A stretch of DNA of 64,000 nucleotides from Sthenelais limicola (GCA_942159475.1 OW804096.1:136220554-136284553); one strand, 5' to 3'; positions 31,628 to 44,118 are shown, numbered from the stretch's first letter. Translations and numbers: made by a program. The notes: a model not told the origin generated them from the sequence alone.

Positions 31628-32568
31628 AAATATATAAAATTAGTCTGAACAGTGATTAGACATATGGAGTGGACACTCAAACAACGTGTCTTGTTGATTG
31701 TACGTCTACATATACATCTAAGCAGCCACGGAACCGGAACCGGAACTAGTTAAATGGACGGCAGGGAGAATAAATAGTGACTTTAGCCAGGCATGCGTGC
31801 GCAGGCAACCAGACTTCCGGTCACCACTCTCCTTATATATAGATCGCACTACCATGATGTGGACAATATCCAACTTGTTAAACAATTAGTAAATTTCTAA
31901 ATTGCATTACAAGATTCAAATATTGGTGATTTATGTTTTATTTCATATTTTTCTGAGAGTAATTTATCTACTAGTCACATATTTTTTATGTTTTCGAGCA
32001 GTTCGAGTCTCAGATCAGACAAAAATGGTAGGATAGATTTGTTGTTCTTGTATAAAAGTTGCACAGAGTAGTCCAATCTTTCTTCAAAAGTTCTAAGCGC
32101 CATTACCCATACAATAAGAAACAAAAACATCATTAATTTATAAAATGACCCGTCCTAAAATATGGCATTCAATTCTCCCTGGAATATATATATATAGTCC
32201 CTCTAGCACTAAATTAACCGAAATGAGGAATTGAGGGGGTGAAAGGTTGAGGGTAGATAGATGGAGAGGGTGTTATAGAGAGGGTGTTCACCCTGAGTGA
32301 TGAAATCTACAAAGGTCATGTACCAGCTAGAACGCTGGAGGACAGCGTCCCAACGGAGTCTACCAGTCTGCTGGGAGAGATTGGAATCTATTAAAAATAT
32401 CATAAAAAAAATATTTTGCAGGAGAGACGGATATCTGGCAATATGTCATTCTGTAATACAAACTGGCGATAGAAATCACAATGAGAAAACTTTCAGACAT
32501 TTAATGATTTATGTCATCATAATGTCTTTGGTTGTATGCAATAATGCCATATAAACAAAACAATATAT
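31628..32568. other. No gene recognised
   Basis: Unique AT-rich DNA. Short frames on both strands at 32209-32554 have no recognisable domains. GGAACCGGAACCGGAACT (31729-31746) is a three-copy hexamer. Confidence 0.4.
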
Positions 32569-32740
32569 ACAGTGGAACCTTTCTATTAAGACCACCCTTG
32601 GGACTGAACGAGTTGTGGTCTCATAGCGAGGTGGTCTCATTAGAGGGGCGGATCTAATAAGAGGAAAGCAATTCGGGACTGAGAAAAACTGGTCTTAATA
32701 GAGGGGTGGTTTCTATAAAGTGGTGGTCTTTAGTGCGAAT
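32569..32740 (+). mobile_element. Pogo/Tigger-like 5' fragment (family R)
   Basis: TACAGTGGAACCTTTCTATT then AAGACCACCCTTGGGACTGA, followed by repeated GGTCTCATTAGAGGGG and GGTCTTAATAGAGGGG words. A TA plus CAGTGGAACC start with AAGACCACC is typical of pogo/Tigger ends in animals. No matching 3' end was found nearby. Confidence 0.6.
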
Positions 32741-32846
32741 GTTCATGACTCTCAAACACACAACTAATCACAGATAATTTTGCAGCTCGTAGGGTGTACA
32801 CTACAGATTGCGTTACTCAAGGTTTTTTCCTGAAAATCCTTTACAA

Positions 32847-33192
32847 TAGGGGAGTTGCATAGCCACTATTTTGAATCTAGATTCGCATGGAATTATGGGA
32901 CTAATGGTACAGTATAAAATCTAAAGAAAACATGTTATCTTTAGCTTGGGATATATTACCAGCCCTCTAATGTCAATATCCATGTGTTATACATGTTTCT
33001 TAAACACACAACTTCATCTTTCCCATCATGCATTTGGTTTCTATAGATCATTTACACAAGCTATGATATTGTTGAAAATATTCTTGCAATTTTCCATAAA
33101 ATTCTTGCTAAATATTTCTATGTAGATTTGAACTGAATCCATCCCAGCATGCACTGCAGTAGACATGCGCAGTGAGACATGCAACTCCCCTA
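32847..33192 (-). mobile_element. Family C MITE copy C5
   Basis: 346 bp, starts TAGGGGAGTTGCATAGCC, ends GACATGCAACTCCCCTA, TA at both borders. It faces C6 head to head, and a 25-bp flank is repeated on both of its sides. Confidence 0.88.
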
Positions 33193-33542
33193 TTAATCAC
33201 AGATAATGTTGCAGCTCGTCTCACTGCGCATGTCTGTCATAGTGCATGCTGGGACGGATTGAGTTCAAATCTGACATACAATATTTGGCAACATTATTAT
33301 CAGAAATTGCAAAAATGTTTTCACAAATATCATAGATTATGTATATATATGATCAATGAAAACCAAATGCATCATGGGAAAGATGGAGGTCCATGTCATA
33401 GAAACATGTATGATATTGACATTAGAACATTAATAGTATTTGATGCTGAAAATGCATGTTTTCTTTAGATTTTATACTGTACCATTACACCCATAATTCC
33501 ATGCGAATCTAGATTCAAAATGGCGGCTATGCAAATCCCCTA
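33193..33542 (+). mobile_element. Family C MITE copy C6, left-truncated
   Basis: Family C body from CTCACTGCGCATGTCTGTCA to CTATGCAAATCCCCTA. Instead of the normal AGGGGA start it is preceded by AATCACAGATAATGTTGCAG, a copy of 32765-32789, which lies upstream of C5. C5 and C6 together form an inverted pair with arms of about 320 bp. Confidence 0.82.
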
Positions 33543-34209
33543 TCCCCTAAGACTCTCTTGCCTATATACCAGATGGTAGAGTATACCTGACAGTAGTATC
33601 CCCACTGGACCTCATCAGCATGTCACCAACTGGACAGGTCATCTCCCCAATGTCACCCACTCTACAGGTCATCTCCCCAATGGCAAAATTAACCGTTGAA
33701 CCAATATTAAAAATGGATAAAGGTTTGAATAAGTAGAATAAAAAACTCTGCCCTCCCTAGGGTTTCCCTACAACTTACGCTACTTAAAACTCATTTTCTA
33801 ATTGTGTGGTTGAAATATAGAGGTATTTTTTTAAAACTTAAAGCCCACATAGAGGTAGATTTTTACTTAAAACTCCCTTTTCTAATTGTGTAGTTGACCT
33901 TAGTTATAAGCAAAGCAGTTATCCATACTTTGGAATACATCAATAATTGTTTCTCAACTCATTGTAATATATTACTGATAACAAAAATAAGTCCACTTTC
34001 CTATGTGCACTCAAACAAAACGAACAATGGATGACAGACAGGTAGCCAACCAGGATTATCCAAATGAAATTTTTCGACCGATCGCCAATATGGCTACCAT
34101 GTAAAGACCAGTACCAGTATGGTGGCCCAACAGTGGGCAACAGGTGAGGAGGGTGGATGACAATGCCATGAATACAATTATACATACATTCATACAAATA
34201 TATCACACA
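33543..34209. other. No gene recognised; one short duplication
   Basis: CAGGTCATCTCCCCAATG occurs at 33635-33652 and 33666-33683. AACTTAAAGCCCACATAGAGG and TACTTAAAACTC... words are locally repeated at 33780-33890. No coding signal. Confidence 0.4.
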
Positions 34210-34431
34210 AACCCATCTTTTCCTAGAGTGTAGGTAAAAGTTTATAAACCCATCATTTCTCAGAGTGTAGGTAAGACATTATAAACCCATCTTTTCCCAG
34301 AGTGTAGGTAAGAGATTATAAACCCATCTTTCCCCAGAGTGTAGGTAAGAGATTATAAACCCATCTTTTCCCAGAGTGTAGGTAAGAGATTATAAACCCA
34401 TCATTTCTCAGAGTGTAAGTAAAAGATTATA
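34210..34431. repeat. 37-bp minisatellite, six units
   Basis: Unit ACCCATCTTTTCCCAGAGTG plus TAGGTAAGAGATTATAA. First and last units are more diverged than the central ones. Confidence 0.92.
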
Positions 34432-34641
34432 ACAAATGTTCAGCTGCAATAGTGAAGTAACCCCCCCAGACTTCATCATCGCTCATCAACAGTGGAGTAG
34501 CCTCCCCCAAGGCCAGGCAATATAGGAGAGGCATGTATTTTACCTCTAATCTCTGTAGAGTATATCTCCGCTGTATAATGGGATGGGTGGTAAATGAGCT
34601 AAATACACCCGGGAACACAAAGGGAATTATCACTATATAAT

Positions 34642-34876
34642 GGGTCAAATTTTCAGAAAATGTACAATTGGCAGCTGTACACATGTAGTAAATTCTGCTA
34701 AATTAGGCTGCAATTTGGTCAATATTAGGTAAATTCGAGTATATTCAGCATTGCATCGATTCTAACAATCTGTTAGGTTAGGTTGAACTGCATTTTGAAC
34801 TTTATTTCCGTCTGAAATTTGGGTTATTTGAGAGGATTGGTGAAGATGAATTGTACATTTTCTGGCGTTTTCACCC
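34642..34876 (-). mobile_element. Family A MITE copy A13
   Basis: 235 bp reversed, left end GGGTCAAATTTTCAG, right end CTGGCGTTTTCACCC (the GGGTGAAA variant end). No 4-bp duplication matches. Confidence 0.8.
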
Positions 34877-35438
34877 ATGTATGAAAATACAGGCAGTAGT
34901 CTGTTGGAGGTAATTTGGACGCATTAACTATGGGATTGTATATTGCTTGCTTCTCATTCTTCATTAATTACTGTTACATTTAGTTCATAGGGATAATCTT
35001 TTTATCTCTTCAATGAAAGACAATTAGTGGGAGATTGTATTAATTATGGTGTTGTATTTGAAGGAGAGGAAAGTGCTGCAATGGCAGAATTTGTTTAGTG
35101 GTAGTTGAGTTTAACAATTCTTTTAATTGGTTGAAAGATTGTGCAAAATACAATTTGAGTCAAAGCTGAGAAAAGAAATATAGAATATTAAGATTTTACA
35201 TCATATGAAAAAAAACGATATAGTCTCATTGGATGTCCTGGTCTAATATAAATAATAAAAGCTAAATGGAAGATTATGATAGAATCTCACAAGAAGGTAT
35301 TATTAGGAATAGGATTGTATGGGTCCAAGTCGATTTTACGAGGACACCTATTGCTAATAATGAGTTAGGGTTCTATTTTTACTCTATGATGAAAAAGTCT
35401 TGAAATTTGGTAAATGAATTCATGCTACAAATAGAGAG
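34877..35438. other. No gene recognised
   Basis: Unique AT-rich sequence between A13 and the foldback element. Confidence 0.4.
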
Positions 35439-35571
35439 AATGGGACGAGCCGGCAATAATCAAAAATTTATAGGACGAGATTCGTCCACATAAGCACGAT
35501 GCCGTAGGCAGAGTGCTTATGTGGACGAATCTCGTCCTATAAATTTTTGATTATTGCTGGCGAGTTCCATT
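35439..35571. mobile_element. Long foldback (hairpin) element
   Basis: Left arm 35439-35497 and right arm 35513-35571, near-perfect complements over 59 bp (GGACGAGATTCGTCCACATA in the arm) around a 15-base loop. Mismatches cluster at the outer ends. No clear target duplication, so it may be a MITE or a simple inverted duplication. Confidence 0.8.
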
Positions 35572-35862
35572 CTATATTTATTATATGTGCATAAAATCTG
35601 ATCAGATATCACTGAAAAAATATTAAAGAAGTCTCAGAGAGCCCCGCTGCCAGCCCCACTGACAGCCCTGTTATTAGCCAAGTTATATTGTTGACTTAAA
35701 ACGTTCATATCGCAGCCATTTCTTGAGTCACATTAATGAAACTTATATCATTCAATAGAGAATTTAATGCTCTATTTAATGATGGGATTTTTATTATGTA
35801 TTTCTCTAATCATAGTACTAGAATCACGGGTGGACTACCGATCGCGGGGATTTGTTTACATC

Positions 35863-35890
35863 CTTCGCGGAGAGCCAAAGCTCCGCGAAG
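35863..35890. repeat. Small perfect hairpin
   Basis: CTTCGCGGAG, eight-base loop, CTCCGCGAAG. It is locally GC-rich inside AT-rich DNA. Without a following T-run it is not terminator-like, and bacterial terminators do not apply here. Confidence 0.6.
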
Positions 35891-36004
35891 CATATAAACA
35901 GAGCTATTTTTAGACAACTACATTCATATAGAACGCGTCCTATATGACTATTTTTATAGCACCCCACTTATAGCACTTCTCATATAGCATGCGCGTATAA
36001 TAAA

Positions 36005-36104
36005 CAGCGTTAAGCATCTCAATAATGAGAACATTCCCACAAAGACACCTTGTAAATAAAACACATTTTCCAAAATATAAATTTTACGACTTGTGACTCA
36101 TTTT
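36005..36104. mobile_element. Family B fragment
   Basis: ATGAGAACATTCCCACA, CTTGTAAATAAAACAC and ACGACTTGTGACTCATTTT follow the order at the right end of B6. The body to the left is missing. Confidence 0.55.
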
Positions 36105-36143
36105 AATAACCATCACCAGGCCCCAGCCTGTGCACTGTACAGT

Positions 36144-36372
36144 GGGTTAGATTTTCAGAAAATGCACAATCAACAGTTCTACACATCTCACAAATTCTGC
36201 TAAATTAGAGTGGAAAATGATGAATACTGAGTATATCTGAGTATATTCCGTATTGTATTCATTCAATAAATCGGTCTGGTTATGTTGAACTGTATTTTGA
36301 ACCTGATTTTTGCCTTAAATTTGGGTTTTTTTGAGAGGATATGTGAAGGCCAATTGTACGTTTTCTCTACTG
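36144..36372 (-). mobile_element. Family A MITE copy A14, decayed right end
   Basis: Left end GGGTTAGATTTTCAG, internal subfamily shared with A2 and A7 (reversed). The right inverted end is broken after GTACGTTTTCT. Confidence 0.65.
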
Positions 36373-36479
36373 TACTATTGTTGTTCTCTAGCTTGTAATA
36401 ATAGCTGACTGATGCCACACGCCACCTAGCGGCGCTCCACTGAGCTACTCCTAATGTAAACCACTTTAAACCCTTTGAT

Positions 36480-36965
36480 GTTGGGTGATGGGTTTATGTA
36501 TAGCACCACGGGGTAGGAGAACAAAGGTATGTTTTATAGGGGTGGAGGTGAGGGTGGTGGTGGAGGTAGGGTAGGAGGGGAGGAATAGGGGGTGGAGGTG
36601 AGGGTGGTGGTGGTGTGGGGGTAGGGGGTAGGGGTAGGGAGTGGAGGTGGAGTTGTGGGGGGAGGTGAGGTTGGTGGGGAGTAGGAGGGGATAGGGTAGG
36701 AGGTAGGGAAGATAGATATGGCATAACAAAGGCATGTTTTATATGGGGTTGGAGGTGGAGGGGGTAGGGGGTGGAGGAGGGGGTAGGGGGTAGAGGGTGG
36801 AGGTGGAGGGGGGTAGGGGGTGGAGGAGGGGGGTAGGGGGTAGGGAAAATAGGTTTTAGTATAGCATCACCTAGTGGCAGAACAAAGGTATGTTTTATAA
36901 GGGGTAGGGGGTGGAGGTGAAGTGAGGGCAGGGATGAGGGGGAGGGTGGAGGGAGGGCGCCAAGT
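36480..36965. repeat. GGGGT/GGTGGA-rich repeat with ~180-bp higher period
   Basis: G/T-rich GGGGTAGGGGGTGGAGG words. A block AGAACAAAGGTATGTTTTAT recurs near 36519, 36728 (diverged) and 36870, giving three imperfect longer units. Pro-rich frames on the - strand are artefacts. Confidence 0.85.
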
Positions 36966-37017
36966 GCATTAGTAAGGAAAGATAGATGAGAATCAATTAT
37001 ACTCTTATTTGTAATAT

Positions 37018-37098
37018 GGGTTAAGGCTTCATAAAGTGTACAATTTATCTTCACCAATTCTCCTAAATATCTCACTTGAAGACAAAAATGAGGTTCCT
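37018..37098 (+). mobile_element. Family A left-end fragment A15
   Basis: GGGTTAAGGCTTCATAAAGTG, ACAATTTATCTTCACCAATT and AAGACAAAAATGAGGTTC match the first ~80 bp of family A; the rest is absent. Confidence 0.55.
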
Positions 37099-37347
37099 AT
37101 TGGTTTTTTTTATTTCTATAGTAGTTATATATTCTAAATTCATGGTAACAGCCGGCAGAAATGATCTCTCTGTTAGATTCATAATGGTATGTCGACCAGA
37201 TTGTCTTCCCTACATAATCAGCAAATAATCTATACCTGTACTTGCAACCCTTTAAAGACAAATAAATAACCTCTTATCTTATCTTATATAATTTTCTCTT
37301 TGTTATCCTACCAGTGTCTGATGTGTGTAACATTATCAACCTTTTGC

Positions 37348-37581
37348 GGGTCAGATTTTCAGAAAATGTACAATTGGCAGCTGTAACATTTAATAATTTT
37401 CTACTAAATTAGGCTGCAAGTTGGTCAATACTTGTAAATTCAAGTATATTTGGCATTGCATTGATTCTAGCAATCTGTTTAGTTAGGTTGAACTGTATTT
37501 TGAACTTTATTTTCGTCTGAAATTTGGATTATTTGAGAGGACTAGTGAAGGTGAATTGTACATTTTCTGAAAATCTGACCC
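37348..37581 (-). mobile_element. Family A MITE copy A16
   Basis: 234 bp reversed, ends GGGTCAGATTTTCAG and CTGAAAATCTGACCC; flanks TTGC and TTGT differ by one base. Confidence 0.87.
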
Positions 37582-37687
37582 TTGTATATTCTGCATCTGG
37601 TTTTTTGGGAGTAATTTCCAACGTAATTTGAGAATACCTGTAGCTCATAATGGCTTTGCTGAATAAAAATCTTTAAATACAAAAAAT

Positions 37688-37844
37688 ACAAAATACAGTT
37701 CAGCACAATAAAACAGATTTTAAATCAACTCATTACCTAAATTCTACTCAGATATACCGAGTTTTTATCATTTTCCCGTCTAATTTAGCAGAATGTATTA
37801 AATGTGTAGAGCAGCCAATTGTACATTTTCTGACAATCTGACTC
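37688..37844 (+). mobile_element. Family A MITE copy A17, left-truncated
   Basis: Begins in the middle of the element (CAGTTCAGCACAATAAAACAG) and ends with a weakened right end GACAATCTGACTC. Just upstream, CTGAATAAAAATCTTTAAAT resembles a retroposon 3' end, which may explain the truncation. Confidence 0.65.
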
Positions 37845-38353
37845 ATCTACTAAACCAAGAGGGACTTGCCTTGGTGTTGGAAAATGGAAATCTTACATTT
37901 TTATAGAAAAATATCTTTAAGAAAAGACATCACAGGTCCAGCTGTTGGACAGGACGTATGTGCCTATGTAACTGAAACTGTATCTGTATTTGGCAGAGGC
38001 AAAAGAAAACTGGAAATGTATGTAAAACTGGAAATGTATTTGATACTTCTGAAATTGATTTAGTAATTGTGCTGATGATGTATACTCTTCTGTAAATGTT
38101 AAAAAAATTAAATATCTGATATATGATTATGATACTGATTTTTGTTTTGAAATGATTACCATGAGATTACCCTTGTGTAAGCAAAGGAACTGGAATCAAT
38201 AAAATTTCTTTAAAAAAAGAAAATTGTATTTGACAGTTGTATGTTCTATCTCATCACCCCTGAAAACTCTAGCAGGGAGGCCAAAAAGGTATAAAGCAGA
38301 ACTCATAGGACGTAAAACATCTTGGTATTGTACCTCGGTCCTTTATTGTAGGC
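37845..38353. other. No gene recognised; possible retroposon 3' end
   Basis: An open frame at 37866-38063 has no recognisable domain. GGAATCAATAAAATTTCTTT followed by seven A bases (38191-38217) looks like an AATAAA-type 3' end on the + strand. Confidence 0.4.
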
Positions 38354-40045
38354 TGCACTCTCCCGCGCGCCGTACCCGCGCAATACGGAGCTGCAAGTTT
38401 TTTCGTCTTCAGTGAGACGATTTTTGTCTACAGAGCACCGCGAACGCTACTGGTGAACTGTGGTGACGAAATTGCCTGAACTTCTGATACGAAAAATGGT
38501 CATTTGAATCACGGAGACGAAATTTGATACGCTCCGTATTCGTGCTCCGTTTTTCGTATTGATATGTTATATTGTGTCCATGCAACGATCAAGAAAAAGG
38601 TAGAAGAAATAGTGCTAAAATAATGTGTGTGAAAATGATGCCACACACCCATGCGTATGGGTAAGCGAAATGGGGCATTGCCAAGTGTTAAAACTTAAAT
38701 GTGTGATGTTGCTGCTATACTTAGGTATAGGATAGTGTATTCTATTCAGAGAGGTCAAGACAGAATCAGGCCGGAATGGGCCCCCCACTTCTTCCAGAAC
38801 AAACATTATTATAGAAAGTGATGAGAGAGTCGGATATCCTGTTGCATAATCCTGTTCTGATATACTGTTAACGTTTATTCTCCCTCCCTGAATGAGGCGT
38901 GTTTACATATATGATATAGGTAAATGGCCCCACTAATATTGATGAAATGAAAGAGAAAATATACTGTATCCACCCTTCCCCTCGTCCACCCTTGTGGGAT
39001 AATAACTGGTCGGCACCGTGAAGCTTATACCTATAAGGTGAAACTTATTAAATATTGTTTTAACCTAAGGTATATGGTTGCAATGCGGCGGCCAGAGATT
39101 GGCTATTTCCACGGCGGGAAAAAATGGTAGAGAAATGAAAATTATTACTGTAGTATGTCTATTTATTAGCTTTAAAATGATACCAGGGTGGACAGGATCG
39201 GTTGGTTGAAATTATAAAGTCTCATTTTAAATCTAATAAGTATAGAGTGAGTCTGAACGAAGCCTTTGAACCTGTGATAGGTAGATAATAGGTATGTGGT
39301 TGGTATTTTGGCCTTTGCTCGGCGGCAAATAGGCCTATAGAATAACCAAAATATTCCTCCTAGAGCCCTTGAATAAATCTTTCAGAAAAGTCCAGGGCGG
39401 AGCCAATCTGACGGAAAGTGGAGAAGCTAAGCGCCTGCGAAACAGCAGAGTGTGAAATAAAAATAGAGCTAAAAATAAGGGTTTGTACCTAGGCCTATGT
39501 TAGGTAGTAACCCTGAGATGAAACCTTTTGAGATGAAACCTGTTAGAGGATTATAACAAAAAGCCAACCTATTACTACACAGGTCTAGGGTGATTGACTA
39601 TTACACTCAATTATCAAGTGATTATAGGACCATGCGTTTTTAAAAAAATGCGTGACAATGTACCAAGTGCATAGGTGTAACTGGGGGGAAAAGACCAGGT
39701 TTTGACTATCTGTTGAGCGGATGCCTTCATCAATTTCGGTGGTGTAGTGGGGTAGAAGCTCGCCTGTGAATTCTAAGGTTGCTTGATCGAACCCAAGCAT
39801 TGGTAAGTTTTTTTTCTCTGTTTCTCACTAGTGGCCGTCATACACTAATGGTCACGCCAGCTTGTCTGGCACTGGCCGGCCGGCCGGCCGTAGGGGTCTT
39901 CCTAATCCTTTAGCTTTCCCAGGTTATTATTTACCCGTCGCGGGTACGAAAAACGGCTGAGACGAAAAAAATCGTATCAAAAGTGGGTACAAGAAATTCG
40001 TATTCATTTTCGTATCGGGCGGATACGGCGGGCGGGACAGTGTGG
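38354..40045 (+). mobile_element. Family J element copy J1
   Basis: About 1.69 kb. Inverted ends: CACTCTCCCGCGCGCCGTAC on the left; GTACGGCGGGCGGG-type sequence followed by ACAGTGTGG on the right. Next to them are GTTTTTTCGTCTTCAGTGAG on the left and GAAAAACGGCTGAGACG on the right. A tRNA-like block sits about 240 bp from the right end. The AT-rich middle has no recognised transposase. A second copy (47716-49501) shares both ends and the tRNA-like block but only part of the middle. Target duplication is not clear. Confidence 0.7.
39738..39806 (+). ncRNA. tRNA-like (Pol III A/B box) module inside J1
   Basis: TGGTGTAGTGGGGTAGAAGC resembles an A-box region and TTGATCGAACCCAAG a B-box. The same module, better preserved, is in J2. 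Followed by a T-run (39806-39813) that could stop Pol III. It does not fold as an intact tRNA, so it is a tRNA-derived relic rather than a gene. Confidence 0.5.
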
Positions 40046-40085
40046 TATTGTCCTAGGTACAGGTATTTGTTATGAATGAATGCAA

Positions 40086-40430
40086 TAGGGGAGTTGCATA
40101 GCCGCCATTTTGAATCTTGATTCGCATGGAATTATGGGACTAATGGTACAGTCTAAAATCTATAGAAAACATGCCATGTTCAGCATGGACTATTTATCAA
40201 TGCTCTAATGTCAATATTCATGTGTTTTACATGTTTCCATAACACAAGTCTCCATCTTTCCCATCATGCATTCGGTTTTCATAGATGATTTATACAAGCT
40301 CTGATATTGGTGAAAACATTCTTGCAATTTTTGATAAAATATTGCCAAATATTTGTATGTCAGATTTCAACAGAATCCATCCCAGCATGCACTGCAGTAG
40401 ACATGCGCAGTGAGACATGCAACTCCCCTA
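40086..40430 (-). mobile_element. Family C MITE copy C7
   Basis: 345 bp, starts TAGGGGAGTTGCATAGCC, ends GACATGCAACTCCCCTA, TA at both borders. Very similar to C5 and the most intact reversed copy with C5. Confidence 0.88.
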
Positions 40431-40438
40431 TTGATACC

Positions 40439-40612
40439 GCATAAGGTGTAGAGGGACAAGACCCTAAGCGGATGAGAGAAAAAGAAAATACCAAAAAAAT
40501 ACAAAATAAAAGGGAGACTGATATTGAAACTTAGATGTGTAAAAGCCTCGAGGGCAGGATTTCATGAATAAAACCTTTTAGAAAAAAAAAGAAAAAAAAG
40601 AAAAGACATCAC
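40439..40612 (+). mobile_element. Possible retroposon 3' end with A-rich tail
   Basis: GGATTTCATGAATAAAACC then an A-rich tail interrupted by single G bases. The layout (AATAAA, short spacer, poly-A) fits a non-LTR retroposon end; no coding body is recognisable. Confidence 0.35.
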
Positions 40613-40896
40613 AGACATTTATGTACACATTTTTATACAGAAGTTGGCAAGGATTCAATATTCAATATACGTCTAAAAGTCTCGCCAACATTTGAGAGTG
40701 GGAGTACTTGGCCATACAAGAACAAAGATATGTATACATACAGAATCGATCTTTCTCACATTAAGAAACAACTTCCCATTGAAGATACTGCTTCAGTAGA
40801 GGTTTAAATCTGTATTCTCAGCTAAATAAATATATTTATGACAAAGCAAATCTTACCAAATTGACTCATGCTATAACTTGTAAGACTGAATTTATC

Positions 40897-43800
40897 TAAA
40901 TGCTGCTGTTGTTATATGTTTATACAAGAGTTACTCATATTATGACTTAAAGGACTGGATTTATCAATGTTCTGCTGTTGTTATATGTTTATACAAGAGT
41001 TACTCATATTATGACTTATAGGACTGGATTCATCAATATTCTGCTGCTGTTATATGTTTATACGATAGTTACTCATATTATGACTTATAGGACTGGATTT
41101 ATCAATATTCTGCTGTTGTTATATGTTTATACAAGAGTTACTCATATTATGACTTATAGGACTGGATTTATCAATATTCTGCTGTTGTTATATGTTTATA
41201 CAAGAGTTACTCATATTATGATTTATAGGACTGGATTTATCAATATTCTGCTGCTGTTATATGTTTATACAAGAGTTACTCATATCATGACTTATAGGAC
41301 TGGAGTTATCAATATTCTGCTGCTGTTATATGTTTATACAAGAGTTACTCATATTATGACTTATAGGACTGAATCTATCAATATTCTGCTGCTGTTATAT
41401 GTTTATACAAGAGTTACTCATATTATGACTTATAGCACTGGATTCATCAATATTCTGCTGTTGTTATATGTTTATACAAGAGTTACTCATATTATGACTA
41501 ATAGGACTGGATCTATCAATATTCTGCTGCTGTTATATGTTTATACAAGAGTTACTCATATTATGACTTATAGGACTGGATTCATCAATATTCTGCTGTT
41601 GTTATATGTTTATACAAGAGTTACTCATATTATGACTTATAGGACTGGGTTTATCAATATTCTGCTGCTGTTATATGTTTATACAAGAGTTACCCATATT
41701 ATGACTTATAGGACTGGATTCATCAATATTCTGCTGCTGTTATATGTTTATACAAGAGTTACTCATATTATGACTTATAGGACTGGATTTATCAATATTC
41801 TGCTGCTGTTATATGTTTATACAAGAGTTACTCATATTATGACTTATAGGACTGGATTCATCAATATTCTGCTGCTGTTATATGTTTATACAAGAGTTAC
41901 TCATATTATGACTTATAGGACTGGATTCATCAATATTCTGCTGCTGTTATATGTTTATACAAGAGTTACTCATATTATGACTTATAGGACTGGATTCATC
42001 AATATTCTGCTGCTGTTATATGTTTATACAAGAGTTACCCATATTATGACTTATAGGACTGGATTTATCAATATTCTACTGCTGTTATATGTTTATACAA
42101 GAGTTACTCATATTATGACTTATAGGACTGGGTTTATCAATATTCTACTGCTGTTATATGTTTATACAAGAGTTACTCATATTATGACTTATAGGACTGG
42201 ATTCATCAATATTCTGCTGTTGTTATATGTTTATACAAGAGTTACTCATATTATGACTTATAGGACTGGATTTATCAATATTCTGCTGTTGTTATATGTT
42301 TATACAAGAGTTACTCATATTATGACTTATAGGACTGGATTTATCAATATTCTGCTGTTGTTATATGTTTATACAAGAGTTACTCATATTATGATTTATA
42401 GGACTGGATTTATCAATATTCTGCTGCTGTTATATGTTTATACAAGAGTTACTCATATCATGACTTATAGGACTGGAGTTATCAATATTCTGCTGCTGTT
42501 ATATGTTTATACAAGAGTTACTCATATTATGACTTATAGGACTGAATCTATCAATATTCTGCTGCTGTTATATGTTTATACAAGAGTTACTCATATTATG
42601 ACTTATAGCACTGGATTCATCAATATTCTGCTGTTGTTATATGTTTATACAAGAGTTACTCATATTATGACTAATAGGACTGGATCTATCAATATTCTGC
42701 TGCTGTTATATGTTTATACAAGAGTTACTCATATTATGACTTATAGGACTGGATTCATCAATATTCTGCTGTTGTTATATGTTTATACAAGAGTTACTCA
42801 TATTATGACTTATAGGACTGGGTTTATCAATATTCTGCTGCTGTTATATGTTTATACAAGAGTTACCCATATTATGACTTATAGGACTGGATTCATCAAT
42901 ATTCTGCTGCTGTTATATGTTTATACAAGAGTTACTCATATTATGACTTATAGGACTGGATTTATCAATATTCTGCTGCTGTTATATGTTTATACAAGAG
43001 TTACTCATATTATGACTTATAGGACTGGATTCATCAATATTCTGCTGCTGTTACATGTTTATACAAGAGTTACTCATATTATGACTTATAGGACTGGATT
43101 CATCAATATTCTGCTGCTGTTATATGTTTATACAAGAGTTACTCATATTATGACTTATAGGACTGGATTCATCAATATTCTGCTGCTGTTATATGTTTAT
43201 ACAAGAGTTACCCATATTATGACTTATAGGACTGGATTTATCAATATTCTACTGCTGTTATATGTTTATACAAGAGTTACTCATATTATGACTTATAGGA
43301 CTGGGTTTATCAATATTCTACTGCTGTTATATGTTTATACAAGAGTTACTCATATTATGACTTATAGGACTGGGTTTATCAATATTCTGCTGCTGTTATA
43401 TGTTTATACAAGAGTTACTCATATTATGACTTATAGCACTGGATTTATCAATATGCTGCTGCTGTTATATGTTCATACAAGAGTTACTCATAATATTATG
43501 ACTTATAGGACTGGATTCATCAATATTCTGCTGCTGTTATATGTTTATACAAGAGTTACTCATATTATGACTAATAGGACTGGATTTATCAATATTCTGC
43601 TGCTGTTATATGTTTATACAAGAGTTACTCATATTATGACTTATAGGACTGAATCTATCAATATTCTGCTGCTGTTATATGTTTATACAAGAGTTACTCA
43701 TATTATGACTTATAGCACTGGATTCATCAATATTCTGCTGTTGTTATATGTTTATACAAGAGTTACTCATATTATGACTTATAGGACTGGGTTTATCAAT

Positions 43801-44118
43801 ATTCTACTGCTGTTATATGTTTATACAAGAGTTACTCATATTATGACTTATAGGACTGGGTTTATCAATATTCTGCTGCTGTTATATGTTTATACAAGAG
43901 TTACTCATATTATGACTTATAGCACTGGATTCATCAATATGCTGCTGCTGTTATATGTTCATACAAGAGTTACTCATAATATTATGACTTATAGGACTGG
44001 ATTCATCAATATTCTGCTGCTGTTATATGTTTATACAAGAGTTACTCATATTATGACTTATAGGACTGGATGTATCAATATTCTGCTGCTGTTATATGTT
44101 TATACAAGAGTTACTCAT
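40897..44118 (+). repeat. 69-bp satellite array with 17-unit higher-order repeat (family E)
   Basis: About 46 units of ATTCTGCTGCTGTTATATGT, TTATACAAGAGTTACTCATA, TTATGACTTATAGGACTGGA and TTCATCAAT. The block around 41090-42160 recurs at 42263-43333, exactly 1173 bp (17 units) later with very few differences. A variant unit with a 3-bp AAT insertion occurs near 43435 and again near 43921, seven units later. The 69-bp period leaves one frame open from 40978 to 44232, repeating ILLLLYVYTRVTHIMTYRTG plus FIN (1084 residues). An upstream unit has an in-frame TAA (40948-40950) and no signal peptide or promoter is evident, so it is called a satellite. Many but not all unit differences are silent in this frame. 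Confidence 0.92.
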
